DNA of 43,029 nucleotides from Clostridiales bacterium (lineage in GTDB: Bacteria > Bacillota > Clostridia > Caldicoprobacterales > Xylanivirgaceae), in NCBI GenBank assembly GCA_012799205.1, contig JAAZLT010000147.1:1-43029 (forward strand), in the 5' to 3' direction. Within the stretch, counting starts at the first letter, position 1. Every line of letters begins with the position of its first letter. The translations under genes were made by a program, and so were the position numbers. Below the pieces are notes generated by a model that searched no databases, had not been told where the DNA came from, and was given only the letters and a program-made list of their open reading frames with translations. Of the stretch, positions 1 to 7,674 are shown one piece after another.

Positions 1-339
1 ATTTAAAAACTGAGAAAAATCTAATACATCGTCTATCAGCCCCGGATATTGCGGCTCTATTATATGAGGTGCGGTTCCGTCTGCTAAAGCTAATTTGATG
101 CTTGGGATAAACATACCATCTAGAGAGTTATTATCAGATGAACAATGGTAATATTCTATGTCTAAATTTAGCTCCTGAGCTGCCTTGCCAATTTTTTTCA
201 TAAATACAGATTTACCTGTACCGGGGCCACCCTTTATGATAAAATACCGATCTAAATCCTCAGAAAAAATCTCATCAAACCTGGAGAAGAAACCTAAACT
301 GCTGTTACTGCCTAGAAACATTCTTTTGATCCTAGCCAT
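1..339 (-). CDS. P-loop ATPase of the PRK06851 type, N-terminal 113 residues only
   Basis: The reading frame starts at an ATG (337-339, reverse strand) behind a strong AGGAGG and runs off the left edge, so only the N-terminal 113 residues are visible. A Walker A motif GGPGTGKS lies near residue 40. It is followed by HCSSDNNSLDG and DGTAPHIIEPQYPG, which are hallmark stretches of a Firmicutes family of about 370 residues known as PRK06851, a predicted nucleotide-binding protein with a duplicated P-loop domain and no established function. The gene is divergent from the MFS transporter, with 78 bp between the two starts. The family assignment is from remembered motifs; the function is unknown. 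Confidence 0.8.
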   Translation of the reverse strand, partial: MARIKRMFLGSNSSLGFFSRFDEIFSEDLDRYFIIKGGPGTGKSVFMKKIGKAAQELNLDIEYYHCSSDNNSLDGMFIPSIKLALADGTAPHIIEPQYPGLIDDVLDFSQFLN

Positions 340-350
340 TTAAATCCTCC

Positions 351-379
351 TTGCAATTATGATTTTAAGAGCTTATTAT
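351..379 (+). promoter_or_regulatory. Predicted sigma-A promoter for the MFS gene
   Basis: A -35 TTGCAA (351-356) and a -10 TATTAT (374-379) are separated by exactly 17 bp, with the transporter start 38 bp downstream of the -10. It lies in the 78-bp divergent gap next to the ribosome binding site of the reverse-strand ATPase. Prediction from sequence only. Confidence 0.5.
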
Positions 380-417
380 ATATTGTATGTATTTTAATTA
401 TGAATGTGAGGTATACT

Positions 418-1569
418 ATGGAAAAGTCTAACTACAGAATCACCCTTTTTTGTATAGTAACAAGCCTATTTTGGTTTTCCATGTATGCGTTTGTTCCAAA
501 CCTGCCTACATATGCTGAAACTCTTGGCTCATCCCATAGACTTATAGGTCTTATACTGGGCTCATATGGATTTGTGCAAATGCTCGCTAGAATTCCCCTG
601 GGTATATATTCAGATAGAATAGGAAAGCGGAAGATCTTCATAATATTAGGAATAGTCATATCATCCCTTAGCGCATTAGGCATGGCAATATTCCCCAATC
701 CGAAAGCTTTGCTAATTTTCAGAGGTATGACAGGGTTGGCTGCAGCATCCTGGGTTACATTTACGGTCTTATTTTCTAGCTATTTCAATGCAGAAGATGC
801 GTCCAAATCTTTAGGCTATTTGAATGCATTTAATGCACTAGGTCAGATGCTAGCAATGCTATTGGGTGGCATAGTGGCTAAGTCGTTTGGTCTAAGGGCG
901 CCCTTTTTTCTATCTGTTACTATAGGACTCTTAGGCATCGTATTAAGTTTTGGTATAAAAGAAAAGATACAAAGTCAAAGCCCATTGAAAATATCTAGTC
1001 TATTGGCGATAGGCAAAGAAAAGAATGTATTAATTTCATCGGGACTGGCAGTGCTGATACAGATTATAACATTTGCTACAGTCTACGGTTTTACTCCAGT
1101 AGCCGCTGCAAGGCTCGGTGCTGATGAGTTTCAAAGGGGGCTGCTTACAACGTTATCAACCATACCTACCATATTTGCATCTGCACTTAGTGGGTCGGTG
1201 TTTGCCAAAAAGGCCGGGGCAAAGAGGACAATTATATTAAGTTTTGTTCTGTTTTCAATTTCATGTGCACTAATTCCAATTATTAAGGATCTTAGAGTGC
1301 TGTATTTCACTGAGGTAATAGGTGGATTTGCAAGGGGACTTGTATTTCCTATTCTTATGGGTATTAGTATAGGATCAGTGGATGTGAAGATGCGCGGAAC
1401 TGCTATGGGCTTCTTTCAATCTATATATGGGCTGGGTATGTTTTTAGGGCCAGTATTAGTAGGTATTATAAGTGATATGGCTAGTTTATCATGGGGATTT
1501 TGGATTATTTCGCTCTTAGGTATAATCGGATCTATTATATCAAAAATAATAGTAGAGGATACATTTTAA
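418..1569 (+). CDS. Major facilitator superfamily transporter
   Basis: A 383-residue, strongly hydrophobic protein with the pattern of about 12 membrane segments expected of an MFS carrier. The cytoplasmic loop after segment 2 carries a motif A-like sequence (GIYSDRIGKRK), and a related loop (FAKKAGAKR) opens the second half. Start: an in-frame ATG exists at 400 but has no ribosome binding site; ATG 418 has GTGAGG six bases upstream and is preferred. It resembles drug-efflux or sugar-efflux type carriers, but the substrate cannot be read from the sequence. It is probably transcribed alone or runs into typA 55 bp downstream, since no terminator is visible between them. Confidence 0.85.
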   Translation: MEKSNYRITLFCIVTSLFWFSMYAFVPNLPTYAETLGSSHRLIGLILGSYGFVQMLARIPLGIYSDRIGKRKIFIILGIVISSLSALGMAIFPNPKALLIFRGMTGLAAASWVTFTVLFSSYFNAEDASKSLGYLNAFNALGQMLAMLLGGIVAKSFGLRAPFFLSVTIGLLGIVLSFGIKEKIQSQSPLKISSLLAIGKEKNVLISSGLAVLIQIITFATVYGFTPVAAARLGADEFQRGLLTTLSTIPTIFASALSGSVFAKKAGAKRTIILSFVLFSISCALIPIIKDLRVLYFTEVIGGFARGLVFPILMGISIGSVDVKMRGTAMGFFQSIYGLGMFLGPVLVGIISDMASLSWGFWIISLLGIIGSIISKIIVEDTF

Positions 1570-1624
1570 ATACATCAATAGGATAATTTCTTATTAACTA
1601 TTTATTTAGGAAGGATTGTTCAAC

Positions 1625-3454
1625 ATGAAGAATGTACGTAATGATATAAGAAATGTTGCCATAATCGCTCATGTAGACCATGGCAAAACCAGCTTAGTAG
1701 ATCAGCTTCTAAAACAAAGTGGGGTGTTTAGAGCTAATCAAGAGATAGTAGATCGGGTGATGGATTCTACTGATCTAGAGAGGGAGCGGGGTATTACAAT
1801 ACTTTCAAAAAACACCGCTATTTTATATGATGATATAAAGATCAATGTTGTAGACACTCCAGGTCATGCGGATTTCGGGGGTGAGGTGGAGCGTGTCTTA
1901 AAGATGGTAGACGGCGTATTACTGCTTGTGGATGCCTTTGAGGGGCCAATGCCCCAAACCAAATTTGTATTAAAGAGGGCATTAGAATTGGATTTAAAAG
2001 TGGTAGTTGTTATAAATAAGATGGATAGGCCTGGAGCCAGGCCCCTAGAGGTGATGGATGAAGTAATAGATCTTTTAATAGATCTAGGTGCAAATGATGA
2101 ACAATTAGATTGCCCCTATGTATACGCATCAGCTAGGGAGGGGTGGTCATCAGATGATTTTGATGTAATTGGCGATTCTATGGTGCCACTTTTCAAAGCT
2201 ATAGTAGAACATATACCTGCGCCAGCAGGAAATTATGATATGCCACTTCAAATGCTTATATCTACAATTGACTATAATGACTATGTAGGTAGAATAGGAA
2301 TTGGTAAGATTCATCAGGGGATAATAGATATTAATCAGGATGTAATTCTATGTAATATGGATGGTAAAAAACAAATAGCCTCCATAACCAATCTGTATGA
2401 ATTTGATGGGTTAAATAGAAAGTCCGTAGATAGGGCTCAGGCGGGCGATATAGTGGCCATATCTGGCGTGGATGGAATAAGTATAGGAGACACAGTTTGC
2501 CATAGAGATAATCCAAATCCACTCCCCTTTGTAAATATTACAGAACCCACTGTATCGGTAGTGTTTATGGTAAATGATAGTCCCTTTGCTGGGCTAGAGG
2601 GAGAGTATGTGGCATCTAGAAACTTGGGTGATAGATTATTTAAAGAGCTAAAGACTGATGTTAGCCTTAGAGTAGAGCGAACAGATTCACCAGATAAGTT
2701 CAAAGTTTCAGGTAGGGGGGAGCTGCATATTTCTATATTGATCGAAAGGATGAGGCGGGAAGGGTTTGAATTCCAAATTTCCAAGCCGACTGCCATATAT
2801 AGAGAGATTGAGGGGAAACTATATGAGCCTATGGAACTTGTATTAATTGATGTCCCAGAAAGGTATTCAGGGGTAGTTATTGAAAAGCTATCTAAGCGCA
2901 GGGGGGAACTTTTAAATATGCAGCCCGATAGTGGGGATAATGTACGAATGGAGTTTTCTATACCCTCTCGAGGGTTATTTGGATATCAATCGGATTTTTT
3001 AACAGATACAAAGGGGGAGGGCATATTAAACACATTATTTGACAGTTATATGCCCTATAAAGGCGATATACCATCTCGTAAGCAAGGTGCACTGGTCGCA
3101 TTTGAAGATGGCGAAGCTGTTACCTATGGGCTCCATAACGCTCAGGAAAGAGGAACCCTACTTATAGGCCCCGGTACTAGAGTTTACAGAGGTATGATAG
3201 TTGGTATAAGCTCCCGGCAGGAAGATATAGATGTAAATGTATGCAGAAAGAAACATGTCACCAATATAAGAGCGGCTGGTTCGGATGATGCGCTTAGGTT
3301 AATTGCACCTAAAAAGCTATCGCTAGAAGAGGCATTAGAACTTATAGACAAAGACGAATTGGTAGAGGTTACTCCTAAGAGCATAAGACTGAGAAAGGCA
3401 ATCCTAGATCCAACTAAGAGAAGGCGGGCGTCCGGTGATAGGTCTGATAAATAA
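1625..3454 (+). CDS. typA: Ribosome-associated GTPase TypA/BipA
   Basis: A translational GTPase of 609 residues, the usual length. The N-terminal G domain shows AHVDHGKT (residues 15-22), RGITI (G2), DTPGHADFGG from Asp77 (G3) and NKMD from Asn131 (G4). EF-G-like domain II, domains III and V and the TypA-specific C-terminal domain follow (RKKHVTNIRA and SLEEALELIDKDE near the end). TypA binds the 70S ribosome and is linked to 50S assembly and stress adaptation. Start: AGGAAGG at 1608-1614 sits 10 bases before ATG 1625; the in-frame TTG at 1616 would be only one base from it and is rejected. Confidence 0.96.
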   Translation: MKNVRNDIRNVAIIAHVDHGKTSLVDQLLKQSGVFRANQEIVDRVMDSTDLERERGITILSKNTAILYDDIKINVVDTPGHADFGGEVERVLKMVDGVLLLVDAFEGPMPQTKFVLKRALELDLKVVVVINKMDRPGARPLEVMDEVIDLLIDLGANDEQLDCPYVYASAREGWSSDDFDVIGDSMVPLFKAIVEHIPAPAGNYDMPLQMLISTIDYNDYVGRIGIGKIHQGIIDINQDVILCNMDGKKQIASITNLYEFDGLNRKSVDRAQAGDIVAISGVDGISIGDTVCHRDNPNPLPFVNITEPTVSVVFMVNDSPFAGLEGEYVASRNLGDRLFKELKTDVSLRVERTDSPDKFKVSGRGELHISILIERMRREGFEFQISKPTAIYREIEGKLYEPMELVLIDVPERYSGVVIEKLSKRRGELLNMQPDSGDNVRMEFSIPSRGLFGYQSDFLTDTKGEGILNTLFDSYMPYKGDIPSRKQGALVAFEDGEAVTYGLHNAQERGTLLIGPGTRVYRGMIVGISSRQEDIDVNVCRKKHVTNIRAAGSDDALRLIAPKKLSLEEALELIDKDELVEVTPKSIRLRKAILDPTKRRRASGDRSDK

Positions 3455-3478
3455 TATATAGCAATAGACTCCCTACTG

Positions 3479-3487
3479 TGCTATAAT
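3479..3487 (+). promoter_or_regulatory. Extended -10 promoter (TGnTATAAT)
   Basis: TGCTATAAT at 3479-3487 is a perfect extended -10 element, 43 bp before the TTG start of the small P-loop gene. There is no convincing -35, which such promoters can do without. It lies just downstream of the typA stop. Confidence 0.5.
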
Positions 3488-3530
3488 TAAATTAAGCTAT
3501 AAAGCAAATCATAACTGGGAGGCGGTCGAT

Positions 3531-3941
3531 TTGATAAATGTAATCTTTGGAGATAAAGGCAGTGGCAAGACAAAAGAAATAACAAAAATGGCTAATGAGG
3601 CTGCAGCTAAGGACTATGGAGATGTTGTATTTATAGACAAGAATAACCGGTATACATTGGCTCTTGACAGAAAGATAAGATATGTGGATGTAAACGATTA
3701 TGAGCTACGGGATTTGCGAGAACTCTATGGATTTTTGTCCGGTGTTATAGCCCAAAATTATGATATAGATAAAATCTACATTGACGGCATTTTAGATATG
3801 TACATACAAGAGGAGGGCAGTGTAGAGAAGTTTTTTGCCAACCTTCAAAGATTGTCTAAAGATTTTAATGTAAAGTTTTATATTACTATAAGTGGTAATC
3901 CGAATATGGCGCCTAAATTCCTTAAGGAGTACGCTCTTTGA
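3531..3941 (+). CDS. Small P-loop NTPase-like protein of unknown function
   Basis: A 136-residue protein starting at TTG 3531 behind GGGAGGCGG. It begins almost at once with a Walker A motif, GDKGSGKT (residues 7-14), and has a Walker B-like strand KIYIDGILDM near residue 85. No further domain follows, so it is a minimal single-domain ATPase fold. Similar short proteins occur in Clostridia and are sometimes loosely annotated as PilT-like, but nothing here points to pili: there is no secretion-ATPase domain and no pil neighbour. It has its own extended -10 promoter upstream and a terminator downstream, so it is probably monocistronic. Function unknown. Confidence 0.75.
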   Translation: MINVIFGDKGSGKTKEITKMANEAAAKDYGDVVFIDKNNRYTLALDRKIRYVDVNDYELRDLRELYGFLSGVIAQNYDIDKIYIDGILDMYIQEEGSVEKFFANLQRLSKDFNVKFYITISGNPNMAPKFLKEYAL

Positions 3942-3947
3942 GAGAAA

Positions 3948-3974
3948 GCCAGGGGGATATACCCTTGGCTTTTA
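3948..3974 (+). terminator. Rho-independent terminator after the P-loop gene
   Basis: The arms GCCAGGGG (3948-3955) and CCCTTGGC (3962-3969) form an 8-bp stem with one G-T pair and a 6-base loop, followed by TTTTA. It starts seven bases after the stop codon. Confidence 0.8.
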
Positions 3975-3976
3975 TA

Positions 3977-4005
3977 TTGAATATTAGACCCCCAGTTTAT
4001 ATAAA
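3977..4005 (+). promoter_or_regulatory. Predicted sigma-A promoter for thrC-nadE
   Basis: -35 TTGAAT (3977-3982) and -10 TATAAA (4000-4005) with 17-bp spacing, 30 bp before the thrC start and directly after the upstream terminator. The leader is too short for a T-box or riboswitch. Confidence 0.6.
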
Positions 4006-4035
4006 TACATCCTTTGAAATGGAGTAGATTAATAT

Positions 4036-5571
4036 ATGATTTATGAAAGTACACGTGGTATAAGCGAACAGACCCATTCTGCGGATATCATATTGCAGGG
4101 AATTGCCGATGATGGAGGACTCTTTGTACCAAAGTCCTTACCCAAACTAGATCGTCATGATTTAGAGGATATGTTAGATATGGATTATAGCCAAAGGGCT
4201 AAAAAAATACTTGCTCTATTTTTGACGGATTATGCCGCTGAAGAAATTGAACTATGCGTAGCTAGGGCGTATGACTCAAATAAGTTTTCATCAAGGCATG
4301 TTGCGCCTATCTATTCACTATCTGATAATATAAAACTGTTGGAGCTTTGGCACGGGCCCACCTGTGCTTTTAAAGATATGGCATTGCAAATTCTACCGCA
4401 TTTGATGAGTATCGCCATACAAAAAAAGGCTATAAAAGAGGATATAGTAATACTTGTAGCAACCTCAGGAGATACAGGGAAGGCCGCCTTAGAGGGCTTT
4501 AAAGATGTGAAAGGCACGCATATATTAGTATTCTACCCAAAAGAAGGCGTTAGCCTTATACAGGAGCGCCAGATGAATACTCAAGAGGGCGAAAATGTCT
4601 ATGTGGTAGGCATAGAGGGAAATTTTGACGATGCTCAGGCCGGTGTCAAGGCTATATTTGCAGATGCTGATTTTAATCGTATTATGAAAAATTCAGGTTA
4701 CAGGCTCTCATCAGCCAATTCGATAAATTGGGGTAGACTTGTACCACAACTAATATATTATATCTCTTCCTATCTGGATATGATAGAACATGGCGATCTA
4801 AATTGGGAAGAATCCTTTGATGTAGTAGTGCCAACCGGTAATTTTGGTAATATTTTGGCAGCATATTACACTAAAAAAATGGGGATTCCTATAGATAGGC
4901 TTATATGCGCATCCAATAGAAATAATATACTCACAGACTTTATATCAACTGGCACGTATGATAGTAATAGAGAGTTTTTTAAAACAGCTTCCCCCTCTAT
5001 GGATATATTGATATCTAGCAATCTAGAGAGACTATTATATGAGCTCGTAGACAGAAACCCGGCAAAACTATCTAAGCTGATGTTGGATCTTAAAGAACGG
5101 GGAGTATTTAAACTTACAAAAGATCAACTTAAAGTACTTAAGAAAGACTTTTGGAGCGGCTATGCTGATGATAATGAGACATTAAACACAATCAGGGCAA
5201 TATATGATGAATATAACTATGTACTAGATCCTCACACTGCCGTGGCCATGAAAGTATTATTGGACTACAGAAAGCAGATAGACGACAACAAAAAGACATT
5301 AGTCATCTCTACGGCCAGTCCCTATAAATTTATAGAGGATGTACTAAAAGCAATAGGAGATGAGGATAGTCTAGATAGTTTGGATGATTTTGAAATGTTA
5401 TATAAACTATCTTCTATAGCAGGAACGGATATTCCTGATCCGCTCAGGGATTTAAAAGATAAGAAAATATTACATACCACAGATGTATCAAAAAAAGATA
5501 TGGATAATGTATTGGTTAATATATTTAACCTGGATGGTGTAAATTTATGCAGATTGCAAGTGCACAGATAA
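4036..5571 (+). CDS. thrC: Threonine synthase
   Basis: A PLP enzyme converting O-phosphohomoserine to threonine. Its 511 residues match the longer (fold type II, E. coli/yeast-like) class. The PLP lysine lies in HGPTCAFKDMALQ (Lys113), the early region TRGISEQTHSADIILQGIA is typical of the N-terminus, TSGDTGKAALEGF is the Ser/Thr-Gly substrate loop, and PTGNFGNILAAYY is the cofactor phosphate-binding turn. ATG 4036 has GGAG 11 bases upstream. The last 25 bases overlap the start of nadE, suggesting the two are translated from one message. No other threonine or homoserine genes are nearby. Confidence 0.95.
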   Translation: MIYESTRGISEQTHSADIILQGIADDGGLFVPKSLPKLDRHDLEDMLDMDYSQRAKKILALFLTDYAAEEIELCVARAYDSNKFSSRHVAPIYSLSDNIKLLELWHGPTCAFKDMALQILPHLMSIAIQKKAIKEDIVILVATSGDTGKAALEGFKDVKGTHILVFYPKEGVSLIQERQMNTQEGENVYVVGIEGNFDDAQAGVKAIFADADFNRIMKNSGYRLSSANSINWGRLVPQLIYYISSYLDMIEHGDLNWEESFDVVVPTGNFGNILAAYYTKKMGIPIDRLICASNRNNILTDFISTGTYDSNREFFKTASPSMDILISSNLERLLYELVDRNPAKLSKLMLDLKERGVFKLTKDQLKVLKKDFWSGYADDNETLNTIRAIYDEYNYVLDPHTAVAMKVLLDYRKQIDDNKKTLVISTASPYKFIEDVLKAIGDEDSLDSLDDFEMLYKLSSIAGTDIPDPLRDLKDKKILHTTDVSKKDMDNVLVNIFNLDGVNLCRLQVHR

Positions 5572-7148
5572 ATACAAAAATAGGTGATATATTATATAAT
5601 AGGGATATTATCTTGGGTTATATAGCACGGGCAAAGGAGCAAGGCTGTGATATTATATGCTTTCCTGAATTGGCTCTGACGGGATATCCACCTGGCGATC
5701 TATTATATAATCCAAAGTTTATTAGACAATGCAAAGATGTACTAGAATATATAGCAGAGCATGCAAACGGCATTGCCGTGTTTTTAGGTGCACCATATAT
5801 GGATGAAAAATCAAATCGACTTACAAACTCTTGTATATTCTTAAAGGATAAACAAGTACATAGGGTATTACACAAGGGAAGACTTACAAACACCTCATAT
5901 TTTAATGAATATAGGTATTTTAGAGAGGGTGGGAGCTCACTATATAAATTGAAATTTGGGGATATACGGCTTGGTATATATATAGGTAATATGGAATATA
6001 CTGATGTTGCAAAGAGCATATTTGACGATATTGATATAATGCTCAATATGGCAGCTACCCCATATTTTTATGGAAGGCAGACTGAAAATATAGACATATT
6101 AGCCCAGATATGTATAACAGCTGGTACTCCTATTATATATACAAATATGGTGGGGGGCAATAATGATCTAGTATTTAATGGAGGATCATTAGCCATGGAT
6201 TCTAAAGGGCATATATGTGCTCAATCTACTAATTTTAGGGAAGATCTCCTAGTATGGGAAATGTCAAATACTAATCAGCTTGCCACTGCAATTGATTTCA
6301 ATGAAGATATATCCTTTTTATATAAGGGCTTGGTCTTGGGACTAAGGGATTATTGTAGGAAGTTGGGTGTTGAGAAGATATTACTCGGATTAAGTGGTGG
6401 CATCGATTCGGCATTGGTGGCTTGCTTGGCAACTGAGGCTGTTGGTAAAGAGAATATACTAGCAGTTGAAAACCATTCTAAATACACCTCACCTGAAAGC
6501 AGAAAAGATGCACGAGATTTGATTAATAATTTGGGTATAGCTAGCATAGATATACCCATAGATAGACTCTTTAATGCTTTCTTGCAGGAATTTAGCCGAG
6601 ACGGCAAACCCATATATGATATAGCTGAAGAAAATATTCAGGCTCGCATAAGAGGCGATATATGGATGTTTATATCTAATAGGGAAGGCTATCTGGTAAT
6701 ATCCGGGAGTAATAAATCTGAGCTGAGTATAGGTTATACAACCCTCTATGGTGATATGTGTAGTGGGCTGGCGCCTATAGGCGATATATATAAAACACAG
6801 GTCTATAGCCTTTGTGAGTTTATAAATAAGGATGAGGATATAATACCCAGTTCTATTCTCATTAAAGCACCATCTGCGGAGCTTAGGCCTGATCAAAAAG
6901 ACGAGGAAAGCCTACCGCCTTATGAAATACTAGATGATATATTATATATGTATTTTGAAGAGGGTCTCTTTGAGGAGGAAATAATAGGTAGAGGATATGA
7001 TAAATCTTTAGTATATAATATTATAGATATGATAGGGAAAAGTGAATATAAAAGATACCAGGCTGCACCTACTATCAAAGTATCTAGAGGGTGGTTAACG
7101 CTTGGAAGACAGATGCCCATTGTACATGGATATAGTTCCCATCAATAA
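5547..7148 (+). CDS. nadE: NAD+ synthetase with a degenerate glutaminase domain
   Basis: A two-domain NAD synthetase of 533 residues, starting inside the end of thrC. The C-terminal synthetase domain looks intact: LGLSGGIDSALVACLATE (ATP-pyrophosphatase loop), NIQARIRGD, and SNKSELSIGYTTLYGD with PIGDIYKTQVY. The N-terminal nitrilase-fold domain keeps the catalytic Glu41 (CFPELALTGYPPGD) and Lys110 (LHKGRLTN). The nucleophile position, normally I-C-E-D in these enzymes, reads IYIGNMEY: Gly147 replaces Cys and the next two residues are also lost. The enzyme should therefore be unable to hydrolyse glutamine and would use free ammonia or a partner amidotransferase. This is inferred from motif alignment by eye; the family call is firm. 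Confidence 0.93.
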   Translation: MQIASAQINTKIGDILYNRDIILGYIARAKEQGCDIICFPELALTGYPPGDLLYNPKFIRQCKDVLEYIAEHANGIAVFLGAPYMDEKSNRLTNSCIFLKDKQVHRVLHKGRLTNTSYFNEYRYFREGGSSLYKLKFGDIRLGIYIGNMEYTDVAKSIFDDIDIMLNMAATPYFYGRQTENIDILAQICITAGTPIIYTNMVGGNNDLVFNGGSLAMDSKGHICAQSTNFREDLLVWEMSNTNQLATAIDFNEDISFLYKGLVLGLRDYCRKLGVEKILLGLSGGIDSALVACLATEAVGKENILAVENHSKYTSPESRKDARDLINNLGIASIDIPIDRLFNAFLQEFSRDGKPIYDIAEENIQARIRGDIWMFISNREGYLVISGSNKSELSIGYTTLYGDMCSGLAPIGDIYKTQVYSLCEFINKDEDIIPSSILIKAPSAELRPDQKDEESLPPYEILDDILYMYFEEGLFEEEIIGRGYDKSLVYNIIDMIGKSEYKRYQAAPTIKVSRGWLTLGRQMPIVHGYSSHQ

Positions 7149-7205
7149 CAAGACTATCATTAAGCTGATAGACAGCTCAATGGAATTTTCATGGGGGTAT
7201 GTTGT

Positions 7206-7547
7206 ATGAATACAAAGAGAGGCAATGGTGATATTAGGATTGAGCTTATGGATGATATTACCTTTGCCAATGCATCTAGATTAAAAAAGGAGATGCTTAG
7301 GCAAATAGATGAGGACGTAGAAAGAGTTATAATAAATATCTCCCAGGTAGAATTTATGGACAGCTCAGGTATAGGTGTGCTCATATCGCTTTATAAAATA
7401 GTTGAAAGTATGGGCGGTCAACTTATTATAGAACATCCAAATCTTGGGGTGCAGAAGCTGTTTGAAATGACGAAGTTAGATGAGATTTTAGACGTGCGAA
7501 AGGTAAAAGAGCAGACAACAGGCAGTTGGGAAGACTTTGATGATTAG
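7206..7547 (+). CDS. STAS-domain protein (anti-sigma factor antagonist-like)
   Basis: A single STAS domain of 113 residues with the sequence EFMDSSGIGVLISLY around the serine (Ser53) that is phosphorylated by a cognate kinase in SpoIIAA and RsbV. The C-terminal end adds a short acidic tail (SWEDFDD). Proteins of this type bind and neutralise an anti-sigma kinase. No spoIIAB, rsbW or sigma gene lies next to it, so its partner must be elsewhere and its pathway is unknown. Start: ATG 7206 has GGGGGT eight bases upstream; the in-frame ATG at 7191 overlaps that site and is less likely. A terminator follows the gene. Confidence 0.85.
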   Translation: MNTKRGNGDIRIELMDDITFANASRLKKEMLRQIDEDVERVIINISQVEFMDSSGIGVLISLYKIVESMGGQLIIEHPNLGVQKLFEMTKLDEILDVRKVKEQTTGSWEDFDD

Positions 7548-7548
7548 T

Positions 7549-7584
7549 TTTCAGTCAACTAAATGACTGGAAGCTAATTTTTTT
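7549..7584 (+). terminator. Rho-independent terminator after the STAS gene
   Basis: A 9-bp stem (7549-7557 with 7564-7572, one G-T pair) and a 6-base loop, followed after five bases by a run of seven T (7578-7584). It begins two bases after the STAS stop codon. Confidence 0.7.
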
Positions 7585-7594
7585 ATATCACTAT

Positions 7595-7623
7595 TTGACG
7601 TATTTAGATTATAATCATATAAT
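7595..7623 (+). promoter_or_regulatory. Near-consensus sigma-A promoter for parE-parC
   Basis: -35 TTGACG (7595-7600) and perfect -10 TATAAT (7618-7623) with 17-bp spacing, the best promoter match in the window. It sits between the upstream terminator and the GGAGG site of parE, giving a leader of about 45 bases. Confidence 0.75.
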
Positions 7624-7674
7624 GAAAAAAAGAAATCTAAAAAGAACATATATTCTAAATTTGGAGGAGTTTTA

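Noticed and set aside
3975-4035. Possible T-box or other leader upstream of thrC
   Set aside because: The predicted transcription start leaves under 30 bases of leader, too short for a riboswitch, and no specifier or antiterminator is visible.
5618-6046. Reverse-strand open frame of 142 codons in nadE
   Set aside because: Fully inside nadE in an antisense frame with no start signal.
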